Below, piece after piece: positions 49,571 to 60,913 of a DNA stretch of 64,000 bases; position 1 is the first letter of the stretch; each line of letters starts with the position of its first letter. The notes beneath the pieces were generated by a model. That model searched no databases, was not told the origin of the DNA, and saw only the letters and a program-made list of their open reading frames with translations. The DNA comes from Amylostereum areolatum. Lineage: Eukaryota > Basidiomycota > Agaricomycetes > Russulales > Stereaceae. The translations under genes were made by a program, and so were the position numbers. The stretch lies in the NCBI GenBank assembly GCA_012932865.1, contig SAXG01000021.1:682001-746000 (forward strand). The letters are read 5' to 3'.

Positions 49571-51332
49571 TCATCGCGCCCCAAACTCGTAGCTGGACGC
49601 CCACTCGCGGCCGTCGTACAAATGCGCCGACGCGGGATCTCGCAAGTCCTGCGCGTCCATCCCGAGGGTGAACTCGCCGCCAGCCCCCGCCGAAATCGCC
49701 GTCGGGGTCGAACAGCCGTTGCAGGTCGGGCGCGGGGCGCGGTTTGGGCACGGAGAGCGGCGGCGGGGGGACGAGGAGCACGGCGGGCTCGGGCGCGAGC
49801 ATCGGGTCGAAATCGAGCGCGCGACGGTACTGGTGGGTGCTCAGCGTGCGCACGCGGATGCGGGGACGCTCGAGGGGCGCGGCGGCGGCGGCGGCGACGT
49901 CCTCGATGCGCATCTCCTGGACGGCGCGGGCGGCGCGGTCCACGGCCTCGTCCTCTTCGTCGCTCTCCTCCGTCACGGGGAACAGCGTCGCGGTGTCGTA
50001 CTCGATCGTCCGCGTCGACAGGCACCGCGGCGGGCTGGAGAGGTACGCGCCGTTGATCGGGGCGTAGCGGGCGAGCGGCGAGGGGTCCTTGGGGGTCGCG
50101 AAGCCGAGGTCGGACATGGGCGCGCCGCCTTTGTACTTGCGGTTCGACCAGGCGCGACGCTTGCTCCGGACGGCGAGGACGGCGTGGAGCTGGTGCTCCT
50201 CCATCGCGTCGTTCTTCTCCGCGATGTCGATGTGGACGAGGAGTTGGCGGAGGTGGAGGGCGTGGTGGTGGAGGGCGTTGTACGTCTCGAGGTCCTCGGG
50301 GGTGAAGCCGACGGGAAGGTGGGACACGCTCGGGTTGGGGCGACCGTGGCGTTCGACGGTGCCGACGGGGGTGGTCAAGGGGGTGTGGACGGAGGAGCCG
50401 TCGGTGTCGGTGCTGAGGGTGTCGGTGAGGGAGTACTCGGACCCGGCGTCGTCGTAAAAGGGGGAGAGGACGCGATGGCGTTGGGCACCGGCGAAGGAAG
50501 ACGAAAAGGGGGTGGAAGGGTGGCGGGAAAGAGGGTAACCGAAGGGGGAGGGGAGCTCGCCGCCGGCACGGTCGACGATGGCGGCCATCTGGTCCATGGT
50601 GGCACGCAGGGAGGCGGTGGCGGCCCATGCGGTGTAACCGCCGGTGGGGAGACGGTTCTTGAGCTCGCCGAGGACGAAGCGTCGGTAGGCGTCGACGAGG
50701 ACGGAACGGGCTCTGAAGCGGAGGGGGGAGCAGGAGAGCAAGAGTTCTGTGGCGACGTCGGACAACGGGACAGGGTGGCGGGGGCCGGGGTTCGACGGTG
50801 GGAAGCAGAGGGGGAGAGGGGGTTGAGGGGGACATCAAGGAACTGGAGCAAAGAAGAAGGATGAGAGTGTAGCCGGGGAACGGGGAGAGGGCCAACGCAC
50901 ACGACGAAGTGGAAGAGGGAACGCTGTTTCTTGTGTTTGAGAGGCTTCGAGGGGACGGGCTGGGGGGGAGGGCGAGGAGGGGGTACGCCCTCTCTCCTGC
51001 TCTGCGGCTCTGCGAACGTCTTTGAGCATGGCGTTGAGACCGCGGATGCAGTGGCGGTCGGCGAGGGGCCACTCCTCGGAGGCGCCGCCTAGGAAACGGA
51101 CGGTGATGGAGAGGGCGGTCATGTCGAAGGTGACTTCCTGGATGATGGTGGAGATCCAGGAGGACTTGTCGAGGGAGTAGAGGGAGGGGGGGAGGTCGAG
51201 GTCTTCAGCGAGGAGACGGTGGGAGAGGAGGTCCCATGCCTGGGGAACGGGGAGGGCGGGAGGCATGTCGGGGAGGGAGATGCTGAAGATGATGGAGGGC
51301 AGAGAAGGCTCTGGGAGGATTCTAATCTGCAT
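49571..51332 (-). CDS. Unrecognised conserved-looking protein, frame breaks at homopolymers
   Basis: I do not recognise the function. Start ATG at 51332 opens MQIRILPEPSLPSIIFSISL, then DLPPSLYSLDKSSWISTIIQ and FLGGASEEWPLADRHCIRG. Then come KPLKHKKQRSLFHFVV, an intron at 50843-50902, FLDVPLNPL, PLSDVATELLLSCSPLRFRA, VDAYRRFVLGELKNRLPTGG, a Ser/Thr-rich region, SNRKYKGGAPMSDLGFATP, acidic EESDEEDEA, and GMDAQDLRDPASAHLYDGRE, stop at 49571. The ordered, non-repetitive text and good splice signals argue for a real soluble protein of about 560 residues. To read it through, the frame must shift at G7 50962-50968, within G runs at 50809-50832, and at C5 49684-49688. All three lie in homopolymers, so sequence error is as likely as decay. 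Confidence 0.6.
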
Positions 51333-52960
51333 GGCGGGGGAGAAAGGAGGGGGAAGGGAAAGAGGGATTAAGATTAAAAGGAGGAGTATAGTTGGATCGG
51401 CGTCAAAGAAAGGGGCAATTCGGGAAGAGAGGTGGGTGATCCCTGCCAACGCTAATCAGCCGTGCAGGCGCTGAGAGAAGAGGGCGGCGGACGTACGGAA
51501 AAGGGAAATTGGGAGGGGGAAGAAGAGGAAGAGGAAGAAGAAGAGAGGGAGAGGGCGGGAAAGAGCAGGAGAGGGCGGGGGAGGGCGGGGAGTAGGGCGG
51601 GAAAGGCAGGAAAGGCGGGATGAGGACTGTCGGTCCAGAGCTGGGAGCAGGGATGGGGGTCAGGGTTGGGTAAGAACGCCTGGGAGGAGGAGGAGAGTGA
51701 AGCTGCCAGCGGGGGGGAGGAAGAGGAGAGGACTGTCGCTCTAGCCTCTGGGTGACCGTCGCAATATCCTTTGAGACCAGACCGAGTTCAGGCTGCAAAG
51801 AGGAGAACTTGGAAGGGACGTGAGGGAAAGGGGAAGGAGGAGGAGGAGGATGGTGACAGTCGCCAGCAGAGCCCGACCGCGAATCTTCCTGAGCTGAGCC
51901 AGCTCGACCACCTTCTTCTCCCAAGGCAATTCCCCTTCCTCTCATTCGTCTAATTCCATTCTCATCACTCCCTCTCTCGTCCATAACGGCTGCTCCTCAA
52001 CGCCACTCGTGTTCTCGCCGTCCTTTCCTATGGACGCATCGACGGGCTGATCCCTCCACCATTCCCTCTGTCCATCCTACTTACTTACATCTCACATACG
52101 CTCCCAAAGCACCCCGCCCTGCACACACGCACGTCCCGATGCCCGACCCCGTCAATCCCATCAGACCCACTCTGTGCCAATCTTCCCCGCATCCCCTTGA
52201 TAAAGTTAGTCTCCCACTGTCCCAACACACACTCCGACCGAACTGCCCGCTTCTGACTTGGAACGTTCCCCGCCCGCCTCGAGCTCTCTCTTCCATCCGC
52301 CACGCCGTTCCCATATGTCCCCTCCCATCCTCGCCCGTCTCAGATCCCAACCTGCTTCCGGTAACCTGGCAATGTCGCGACGACGAATTTCGGCTCCATG
52401 ACAATGCCGCGTGTCACGATCACGTGAACACCTCGAGGCCGTCATTGCAAACACGCGTCTTCCCCCTCCCGGTCCGACATCCGACACTTTCCCTTCAACA
52501 CATTTGTCGACGCCTCGACCGCTACGCTTTCAAGCTTGGTTCGAATTGACGAGCTACGTTTTTTGGTCTGTGCACTAGGGGTCCTACCGCATACCTACTA
52601 CTACTAGGCTTCGTAGTCTCGCAAACGCCTACCAAACCATATGCGGCGATCTCGGACACGGCACCCGCACGCCCTCCTCCCCCCTCCACCTCCGGGACCT
52701 CCCCCTCTCGTCTGCCTCCGTCCTACGACCGTGGATTGCCCCCGATCTCCCCGCCGGCGACTCGGGCTCCTACTCTACACCGCCACCCCGCGCCCCTCAT
52801 ACCCGCGTTCCTGGCGGTTTCTCCTCCACTCCGTTCCTTACGTAACCCCACCCCCTACGCACCCCCTCCTGAAACTCTTACGCTCAGCACGGACGGTCTC
52901 TGCGTGCACTGACCTTAAATTCATCCCCACTCGACCTGCAACGATGTGAATTCAGACAGC
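51333..52960. other. Divergent intergenic region, purine-rich then ordinary
   Basis: 51333-51850 is purine-rich on the plus strand (pyrimidine-rich leader of the minus-strand gene). 51850-52960 holds only short Pro/Ser/Arg ORFs without motifs and leads into the first GMC gene. Confidence 0.4.
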
Positions 52961-53908
52961 ATGCGCAGATCCTCTCGCATTCGCAGTATCTTCGCCTTTG
53001 CCCTCGCCTTAGGCTCCCTACACTCGCACGCGTCCGATGACACTGGCACGCCTCGTCCTCGCTGGTACGCACGCCCCGTTCTTACCCCTTCATCTCCCCT
53101 CCCCCTCTCATTCATGCAACACCCCTCATCTCGATACAGGCGTGATAACGGACCCAGCCCTCTTCGCGGCCCAGCCATTCGACTACATCGTCCTCGGCGG
53201 CGGCACCGCGGGCCTCGTCGTCGCCGCCAGGCTCTCCGAGGACCCGACCGTGACCGTGGGCGTCGTCCAGGCAGGAACCTACAGGCCGGACGACGACGTG
53301 ATCAACTTGCCCACAGAGTACACGTCCGCGGTCGGTAACGCGACCTACGATTGGAACTTCAGCACGACCCCGCAGCCGGCGCTCGACGGGAGAATACTCG
53401 CCGCGCCGAGGTCGGTCCAAATAGAGTCTCGCCTTGAGTTTCGGCCGCTGACGCTCGCTTGCAGAGGACGCGTCCTGGGCGGATCGAGCGCGATCAACGC
53501 ACCCGTACGTCCCTCCCTCCCTCACACCACACAACCGATCCCAACGCGTACCCCGCATCTCCAGCTCTGGCAGCGCGCCTCCGCGCGCGACTACGACAAC
53601 TGGGGCGCGCCCTTCGGGAACGACCGCGCTGGGTGGTCCTTCGCCGGCCTCCTGCCCTACTTTGAAAAGACCGAAAACTGGACGCGTCCCCCGCTCGTTC
53701 CTGCCGGGCCAGACGCTCCCCCACGCGCTCGTGCAGGCCCACGGGACCCGCGGGCCTCTCGAGATCAGCTACAACAACTTCTACCCCGAACCCGTCGTCC
53801 CGGGCATCGCTGCGATCAACGCCTTGGGAATTCCGACCAATTCGGATCCGGTGCGTGGCGGTTCTTCGTTTGCGTGAGGGAGAGGAGGGGGGGGCTGAAG
53901 GGAGCGCG

Positions 53909-53920
53909 TGTGTGTGTGTG
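53909..53920. repeat. Short TG dinucleotide run
   Basis: About six TG units inside an intron of the decayed GMC gene. Confidence 0.7.
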
Positions 53921-55213
53921 CTCGTCTTGGACAGGATTTGGGGATGGGGACCAACGCGACCCTCGGCGCGCGCACCGTCTCCGCCGCCTCCGGCTTGCGC
54001 AGCTACGCCGCGAGCGCGTACTTCGCGCCCAACGCGCGTCGGGCCGAACCTGCTCATCCTGACCGAGGCCGTCGCGTCCAAGGTCGACCTCGAGTCCGAG
54101 GGGGCGCTGGTGAGGGCGACGGGGGTGCGGTACATCGTGAACGGGACGACGTACGGAGCGCGGGCGGCGAGGGAGGTCGTGCTCAGCGCGGGCTCGTTCC
54201 AGTCGCCGCAATTGTTGGAGCTGTCCGGGATCGGGAACGCGTCGCGGTTGGAGAGCGTGGGCATCGAGGCGGTCGTGGATCTTCCTGGGGTCGGGGAGAA
54301 TCTCCAGGTGAGGCGCGGTCGGTGTGCGTTGTATGAGGGGGAAAGGCTGACCGTGGTTCGGGTAGGATCATACGCTGACGGCGTCGGACTTTATCGTCAA
54401 GCCCGGGGTGCTCACCCTGGATGCGCTCTCCTTCAACGCCACGTTCTCGGCTGAGCAAACGGCGCTCTTGTGGGCATCTGCGTCTCTTGTATTCGCTCTA
54501 CGCGTGCTCATGCCCACTTCCTTTGACCCAGCGCGCACAACCGCACCGGCGCCCTGACCTACTCCTCCCCCGCCTGGTCCACCCTCCCCCTCGCCTCCTT
54601 CCTCTCCCCGTCCAACCTGTCCTCCCTCCTCTCCTCCGCCTCGGCCTCCTCCTCTCCTCCTCCACCAACGCCACCACCCTCCGCGATGTCCAATATCGCC
54701 TCCTCGCGCGCGAAATCAACGACACCAGCGTCGGCTGGGGCGAGTTCACGCTCATCCCGAGCGGCGGGCTCGCGTCCCCCGCGCGCCCGAACGTGTCCTA
54801 CATCTCGCCCATCTTTCTGAACTTCCACCCGTTCTCACGGGGGTCCGTCGTGCGTCCTCTCCTTCCCTCCCTCCCGCCCCCAGCACACGCAAATGACCTG
54901 ACGAACGCCCGGACGGGGTCGACATGCAGCACATCAACACGACCGATCCCGCCGCGCCGCCGTTGATCGACCCGAATTACTTCGGACACCCGCTCGGTGG
55001 GTCGTTCCGCGTCCGGTCTATGGGGCTCTCGAGTCGGGGGTAAGTAGGCGCTGACGCAGGACGTACCGACAGATCTGGCCGTCGCCGCGTATGGCGCGCA
55101 GTTCGTCCGTCGATGGGCGGGCACGGCGCCGCTCGCGGATCTGGTGGACGCGCCTGAACGCGCCGAACGCGACGGTGGAGTCCTTCGAGGAATTCGAAGC
55201 GGTACGCGGCGAT

Positions 55214-55290
55214 CCTCCCCTCTCCCCTCTCCCCTCTCCCCTCTCCCCCTCCCCTCCCTTCTCTCACTCACTCACTCACTCACTCACTCT
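55214..55290. repeat. CCTCTCC / CTCA microsatellite
   Basis: CCCTCT-type repeats followed by a (CTCA)n run, located in an intron of the decayed GMC gene. Confidence 0.85.
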
Positions 55291-55691
55291 CCGTCTGTGT
55301 CTTCCTCGGCTGATCCGGTGCGTGCGCTTAGGTTCGCGGTCTCGAACGTGCAGGTGCGCTCTGGGCTGGTCGTCGTTTATCATGTTCCGCGAGCGCTGAC
55401 GCTCGGATGGGATTGTGTAGCCCGGGTTGCATTACTTCGGCACGGCAGCGATGGCCGCGCGCGAGCTGGGCGGGGTCGTCGACGACGCGCTCAAGGTGTG
55501 GGGCACGGCCAACCTGCGCGTGATCGACGCGAGCGTGCTCCCCGCGACCGTCGGCGCGGCGATGCAGGCGACGGTGTATGCGGTCGCTGAGAAGGTGCGT
55601 GCACCCTTTTGTGTTTCTTTGTTTGAGGGGTGCGAGACGGGGCTGAGGCTGTTTCGGACAGGGGGCGGATATGATCAAGGCGAGTTGGTGA

Positions 55692-56782
55692 GGGGCGTGG
55701 GTGGGAGGGCCCTCAGTTGGCTGGGGTGATTCGGATGTTGTGGTACTTGTTAGCTTATTCGTGTCGACGGTGATTCCAATCTCCAATGCGTAATGCATCG
55801 TTGTCTGCTTTTGTTCTTTGTAAGAAAGACACCAACACTGAGCGTGGCCGATGTGCGAGAGTGGGTTGCCTCTGAAAGACTGAACCGTGCCATGCGAGCC
55901 CTTGTCTCAGTTGGCGCTCGGGACGGAGCCGCGTGCTCGCAGGCTTTCCTTTTTCGTCTTGTCACGACCTCGCCACTGGCGATGCGCCCAAGATGCGCCC
56001 CTCCCACCGTATTTCTCTTGCCTGATCCTCCTCTCGGCTCTTGCCAGCAACGCCCATCCAATAGACAGCCGTTGATCCCTCCATCCCCTCGCCCGAGGCG
56101 CTAGTAGATCCGACGCAGGCCCCCGCGCGCGTACTTAATCCTCGTTCAGATCGGGGTTTTGCACGGACGCCCAGCTGCACAGCCTGTTTGTGGGCTTGGG
56201 ATCTGCGTCTTCGCACCGGCGGGTGCCTGTGCACGGCGCTGCTTCGCGGGTTCCGAGTCCGGCGACTTGAGACTCAGGGAGGGCGTTTGACTCTTGGACC
56301 CCAACCTTCGAGGTCCCTGTAACGCATCCGCGATCGCTTGGCTTGACGAACCCGGTGGATGACCAACGCGCAAAACCCGCGGTGGTATGAGCAGGTGGGC
56401 TACGCATATATGCCCCCTGGTCCGTCCATTTGATTCCAACCTTGCGCGTTATTGCGTGTTGCTGACGACCGTCCCAGCCAGTGCTCTCGCGTGGCCCACG
56501 CGAGCGTCAGTCGGTCACCGGTGACTCCTGGAGGCACCATCCCGAGACCATCGCGGAAAAACATCCCAAATCCCCTGTTTTAGGAGGCATATGCGGGCTT
56601 TGATCAATGCGTTGGAGGTCACCTCTCCCATCCACCCGTTTGTTCAAGCTTGCATTTTCCATTTGTATCGGAGCGCGCGACGTGGAGGTGGGCCTGCTGT
56701 GAGGACGCACTTAGCTCAGCATTTATCTCCGGGACCAGCACAGCAGTGCTCGCAGAAGGACGCCGTTTCAGCCGTCGTGCGG
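55692..56782. other. Spacer between the tandem GMC genes
   Basis: About 1.1 kb with no gene seen; holds the promoter of the second GMC gene. Confidence 0.45.
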
Positions 56783-56788
56783 TATAAA
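56783..56788 (+). promoter_or_regulatory. TATA box of the intact GMC gene
   Basis: TATAAA, 44 bases upstream of the ATG at 56827, in the context GTGCGGTATAAAGAGG. The short spacing implies a very short leader. Confidence 0.55.
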
Positions 56789-56826
56789 GAGGGGCGGGCA
56801 CCGGTGCACGGTCCTCAATCTGCGTC

Positions 56827-59498
56827 ATGGCTTCATTGGGCAGTTTCGTATACCTTGCGCTGGCCTTCGCCGCCTCGGCCTCCGCCGCCACCAGCTCGTC
56901 AAGACCGCATGGTACATTCCTTTCTTCTCCGCGCGGAGCCAGAGTACGGTCACTGAGTACTGACGGGCCGTCCGATCGCAGGTCTCATCACCGACCCCGC
57001 CCAGTTCGCCAACCAATCGTTCGACTACCTCGTCGTGGGCGGCGGCACCGCCGGCCTCGTCGTCGCCGCGCGTCTGTCCGAGAATCCGTCCGTCAACGTC
57101 GGCGTGGTCGAGGCGGGGGACTACCGCCCGGACGACCCGATCCTGAACGTCCCGCAGAACGTGGTGCAGGCGATCGGGAACCCGACGTACGATTGGGGCT
57201 TCTCGTCCATCCCGCAGCCAGGTGGGTTTCTTCAAGTCTACTCCCTGTGAGGAGGTTTGGACTGAGGACGGATGGAACAGGTCTCGGTGGGAGGGTTATC
57301 CCATCCCCAAGGCATGTTCTTTTAGCGTTTCCCCTGCTCTTTTGGCGCTGATGGACGGTGTTTGCAGAGGAAAGTTGCTGGGAGGATCTAGCGCGGTCAA
57401 CGCCTTCGTGCGTCCTCTCCCCGCCCTTGCTCACTCGACCATGCTTATTTTGGGCCACAGCTCTGGGCGCGCGCCTCGAAGAGCGACTACGACGCGTGGG
57501 GCACTCGGTTCGGGAACGGGAAAGACTGGAGTTGGGACAGCCTGCTGCCTTACTTCAAGAAGACGGAGACGTGGACCCAGCCCCCGGTCGTGCTTCCCAA
57601 CCAGACCGTTCCCCAGTCCCTCGTTGACACCCACGGACACAGCGGCCCGCTGCACATCAGCTACAATAGCTACATCCCGGAGCCCTTCGTTCCCTCCATC
57701 GAAGCCGCCGAGGCGTTGGGCATCCCCTTCAACGCGGACCCCGTCAGTGCTCTCTGTTCTACACTCAGATCCGAGGGATATTGACGCGCGGAAACAGGAC
57801 TCCGGAAACTTCACCGACGTCCAGTTTCCCGACCGCTCCATCTCGCCCCAGGGCGTGCGCACGTACTCGGCCCCGTCCTACTTCGCGCCGAACGCCAACC
57901 GGAAGAACCTGCTCGTCTTGACCGGCGTCCGCGCGTCGAAGATCAACACCAAGTCGCAGAGGGGGACGGTCGTGGCCACGGGCGTGAACTACGTCGCGAA
58001 CGGGACAAGCTACACTGCGGCTGCCAAAAAGGAGGTGATCCTGTCTGGCGGCGCCTTCGGGTCGCCGCAGCTGCTTGAGCTGTCGGGGATCGGGAACAAG
58101 GTGCGGATGAAGATGTTGTGCTCGGCCTATGTTTTGGCTGACCTCTGCCCCTTGATACGTCCTTGTAGACCCTCCTCGAAAGCCTCGGCATCCAATCCGT
58201 TCTCGATCTCCCTGGTGTAGGCGAAAACCTGCAGGTGAAGATCCCCGTGCCGAACCACCCTCATCATCTCGTGAGCTGACCTTGGCCGTAGGACCAAACG
58301 ACCGTTGCCTCCGACTGGTTCGCCAAGCCCGGCGTTCTGACCATCGGTGCGTGCCCACAGCGTCTATCCATCCATACACCCCAGTCCTCACGCCCGCAAC
58401 AGATGCGCTTCGGTTCAATACCACCTACCAGCAAGAGCAGACCCAGCTCTACAACCAGAGCGGCACCGGCGCGCTCAGCTACTTCGGATCGCCCTTGTTC
58501 CCCGTCCCGCCCCAGGTCTTCATCAAACCCGAGAACCTCAGCGCGCTCAACGCCTCGCTCAGCTCGCTCGCCCCCCGAAACGCGCTCCAGAGCGCCCAGT
58601 TCGATCTGCTCAAGGACACGCTCAACGAGGGCAAGATCGGCTGGGGCGAGTTCACGCTGCTGCCGCAGGGCGGGTTCGCGTCGCTCCCGGGCGCGAACAG
58701 CTCGTACGTGACGGCCATCTTCACGGATTACCTGCCGTTCTCGCGCGGGTCCGCGGTAAGTCCGCGCTCTCTCTCCTTGCTTGCAGGGAAAGGTGGAACA
58801 GACGTTCATGGGCCGCGTTCGACTCGCAGCACATCAACACGAGCGATCCCAACGCGCTGAACGTGATCAACCCGAACTATTTCGACGTGCCCTTCGGTGA
58901 GGCTCGGCGTCTGATGTGTGCTCGGGTTGGACGGGAGCTCATTTTTACTTGCAGACCTTGGCTTCAACGGGTATGCGACTGCCTACGCACGAAACTGGAT
59001 CGCGGCCGAGCCCCTCGCAGACCTCGTCGGGGACGCGAACACGCCCCCCGCATCCCTCAACTCGCAGAGTGACTTCGAGAAGTGCGTCTCGCCCTGCCTT
59101 CCTGGCTGTCGACCGCTGCTGACGCCCCCCTCCCCTTTTTCCCCCTGCACCCCCAGCTACGCCAAACAGGCCGTCAATGTGAGTTGCATCAGTTGATGCT
59201 GTTGGAACAAGGTGCTGATCGGCGTTCGGACGGGCAGAGCGCGCTTCACCCGATGGGTACGGTGGCGATGGCGTCCAAGGAGCTCGGCGGCGTGCTTGAT
59301 CCCACGTTGAAGGTTTGGGGCACGTCCAACCTGCGCGTCGTGGATGCGTCGGTCTTCCCTTCCATGATCGCGTGCGTGCTCCAAGCGACCGTGTACGCCG
59401 TGGCCGAGAAGGTGAAGTTCATTCCTCTTTGACCAGTCTTGGTTCAGGGTTATTGATCGGGTTTGTAGGCGGCGGATATTATCAAGAGCGCGAATTGA
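56827..59498 (+). CDS. GMC oxidoreductase (aryl-alcohol-oxidase-like), intact copy
   Basis: Secreted FAD flavoenzyme expected to oxidise alcohols, sometimes making H2O2 for lignin decay. Exons: 56827-56911, 56982-57221, 57281-57311, 57368-57407, 57461-57742, 57798-58100, 58169-58234, 58292-58346, 58403-58755, 58830-58896, 58955-59081, 59157-59178, 59238-59411, 59469-59498. They give 624 codons with all phases consistent. Signal peptide: LALAFAASASA. FAD-binding VVGGGTAGLVVAARLSE lies at about residues 46-62, GMC signature 1 GKLLGGSSAVNAF at about 120-132, and signature 2 GGAFGSPQLLELSGIG at about 310-325. His561 (LHPMGTVAM) matches the first catalytic His. The second catalytic His/Asn position is Val604 ([15 protein letters not shown]). 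Intron 3 has a GC donor. Activity is therefore uncertain. Confidence 0.95.
57312..57367 (+). other. GC-AG intron in the intact GMC gene
   Basis: Starts CCAAG|GCATGTTC and ends TTTGCAG|AGGAAAG. The spliced protein IPSPRGKLLGGSSAVN is the expected GMC signature, so the GC donor is required. Same AAG|GCATG context as the FKS1 GC intron. Confidence 0.8.
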
Positions 59499-60027
59499 AG
59501 TTGCAGCTTCGACGTCGCATAGGATTATTGTTATAGTATAGTACAGACATTTTCCCACTAGTTATATTGGAAGCCACGCTTGATGGATGGAACTCTCGCT
59601 GGATGACGTCCGTGTCGCATTAATCGTGGCAAGAATGTGAAGGCTTCGAAGAATGGTGTGGCAGATAAAGAAGGGGAGGACATCCATTTATTTCAACGAC
59701 ACTCCGTCTAGAAAATGGTCAGATCGCCAGGGCCTTGTGGTCATGGACATCGACCCCGGTCTTTTGGGACGTGTGGCAGAAACATCGATCATATTGCGAC
59801 ACACTCGACATGCAATGACAGGCCTATTACGAAGTGACCTTCAGTCAAGTATTATGTATAATCAAAGGATGCGCTCACGGGTCAAGCAACCCTTCTTCCC
59901 CTGGAGAAAGATCCGCCCATTCGTGTTCACCCAGTGGGTGTGGGGTGATAACGGAGACCCCTTGAAGCTAACTAGGTGACGCTGGGCCTTGTTGGAGGGT
60001 TTCGCGCCCGTTATGAGCTATAGAGAA
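59499..60027. other. Intergenic, no gene seen
   Basis: 3' flank of the GMC gene. One short ORF at 59653-59979 (+) with no motif. Confidence 0.4.
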
Positions 60028-60720
60028 GTATCACTTCAGAGGGTCAAACCAGACTTGGCCATTTCCCTGGATGTCGACGATGGCTGTAGGACCGAGAATC
60101 GAGACACCTGAGGTGCCTTTATAGTTGGCGTAGACATCTAGGAAGTAGTCATGGGTGGCCGATCCGTCGAACGAGTAGCTGCAGCCGATCCGTGTCGAGG
60201 ACATGAGTACGATGCACGGACATCCATGTCCTGGGCGTCGAGCCATGCATTGGTCCGGTAAACAAGATATTCTGTGGGTGAGTCGTAGCCTGCGATCTTA
60301 CAACGGACGCCAAGACCTTACTTCAAAAAGGGTTCCTCTATCGTATGAGAGTCCTGGTGCAGAGGTCGCGGATGTCCAGGCGATAGACTTGTTTCTGACT
60401 TCCTGTCAGCACACACACAAGATATCCGGGATACAAGTGGATCTCGAGCGCGCCCCGGCCGGGTTACTTCCGATACAGGCTCGACCTTATGTGGTAGGAT
60501 GGTCGGGAGTGTGAAGCCGAGATGACGCGCAAGGATTGAATCCTCGGGGGGTTCGGGTATACTGAGCTCGTGAAGGGCCCAGCAGGATCACGTTCAAAGA
60601 CGATGAGCGTGGCTGGGATATGGTGAAGAGGGTGTGCTCAAGAAGCTGGAATGGGTGGTGAGAAGGGCTCCGGCGGGGAAAGGAGAGCGGAAGAGTTTGA
60701 AAGCTGAGGTAAGAAGAAAG
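60028..60720 (-). CDS. Possible small unrecognised gene
   Basis: Tentative. The minus-strand ORF 60246-60031 ends GSATHDYFLDVYANYKG, then VSILGPTAIVDIQGNG, then QVWFDPLK, which reads like the end of a compact globular (beta-rich) protein. Upstream minus-strand pieces read GYDSPTEYLVYRTNAWLDAQ (about 60220-60285) and KSIAWTSATSAPGLSYDRGT (about 60330-60395), separated by plausible intron borders. I could not fix the 5' end or all junctions, and one junction may need a frame change. No family recognised. It would be divergent from the kinase gene. Confidence 0.35.
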
Positions 60721-60913
60721 GAATCAAGACGCCGCACTGCTTTGCCGCGCGAGCGTTTTAGGACAGCCGACCGCTAGCCAGCTTTCACTGCCGCACCTTG
60801 CCCTACTCCTCCCACAGCAAGCAACACCCCTCCTTGCAGCCACATCGACCATCACCACCGCCCACGCGAGCTCTTCCAGGTCTTCTTTCCTTGACAAGTC
60901 CAGCTGTTGTTCT

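Larger units (their letters stand above)
52961..55691 (+). pseudogene. GMC oxidoreductase (aryl-alcohol-oxidase-like), decayed copy
   Basis: Secreted FAD-dependent alcohol oxidase/dehydrogenase family. A signal-peptide-like start (SIFAFALALGSLHSHA) opens at 52961 but is out of register with the next exon. Readable exons: 53140-53410 (FDYIVLGGGTAGLVVAARLS), 53465-53504 (GRVLGGSSAINAP), from 53565 (WGAPFGNDRAGWSFAGLLPYF), from 53935, up to 54307 (SAGSFQSPQLLELSGIG; LPGVGENLQ), from 54365 (DHTLTASDFIVKPGVLTL), 54930 on (HINTTDPAAPPLIDPNYFG), then about 55427-55594 ([23 protein letters not shown]) and 55662-55691. Frame breaks lie near 53695, 54042, 54650 and 55153, plus the 5' end. The first active-site His is present (LHYFGT), but the second is Ala ([14 protein letters not shown]). 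Tandem paralogue of the next gene. Confidence 0.85.

Noticed and set aside
49354..51072. 572-codon and 398-codon ORFs over the gene at 49571-51332
   Set aside because: Arg/Pro- or Gly/Val-repetitive shadow frames of GC-rich coding DNA. The frame with ordered text is the one annotated.
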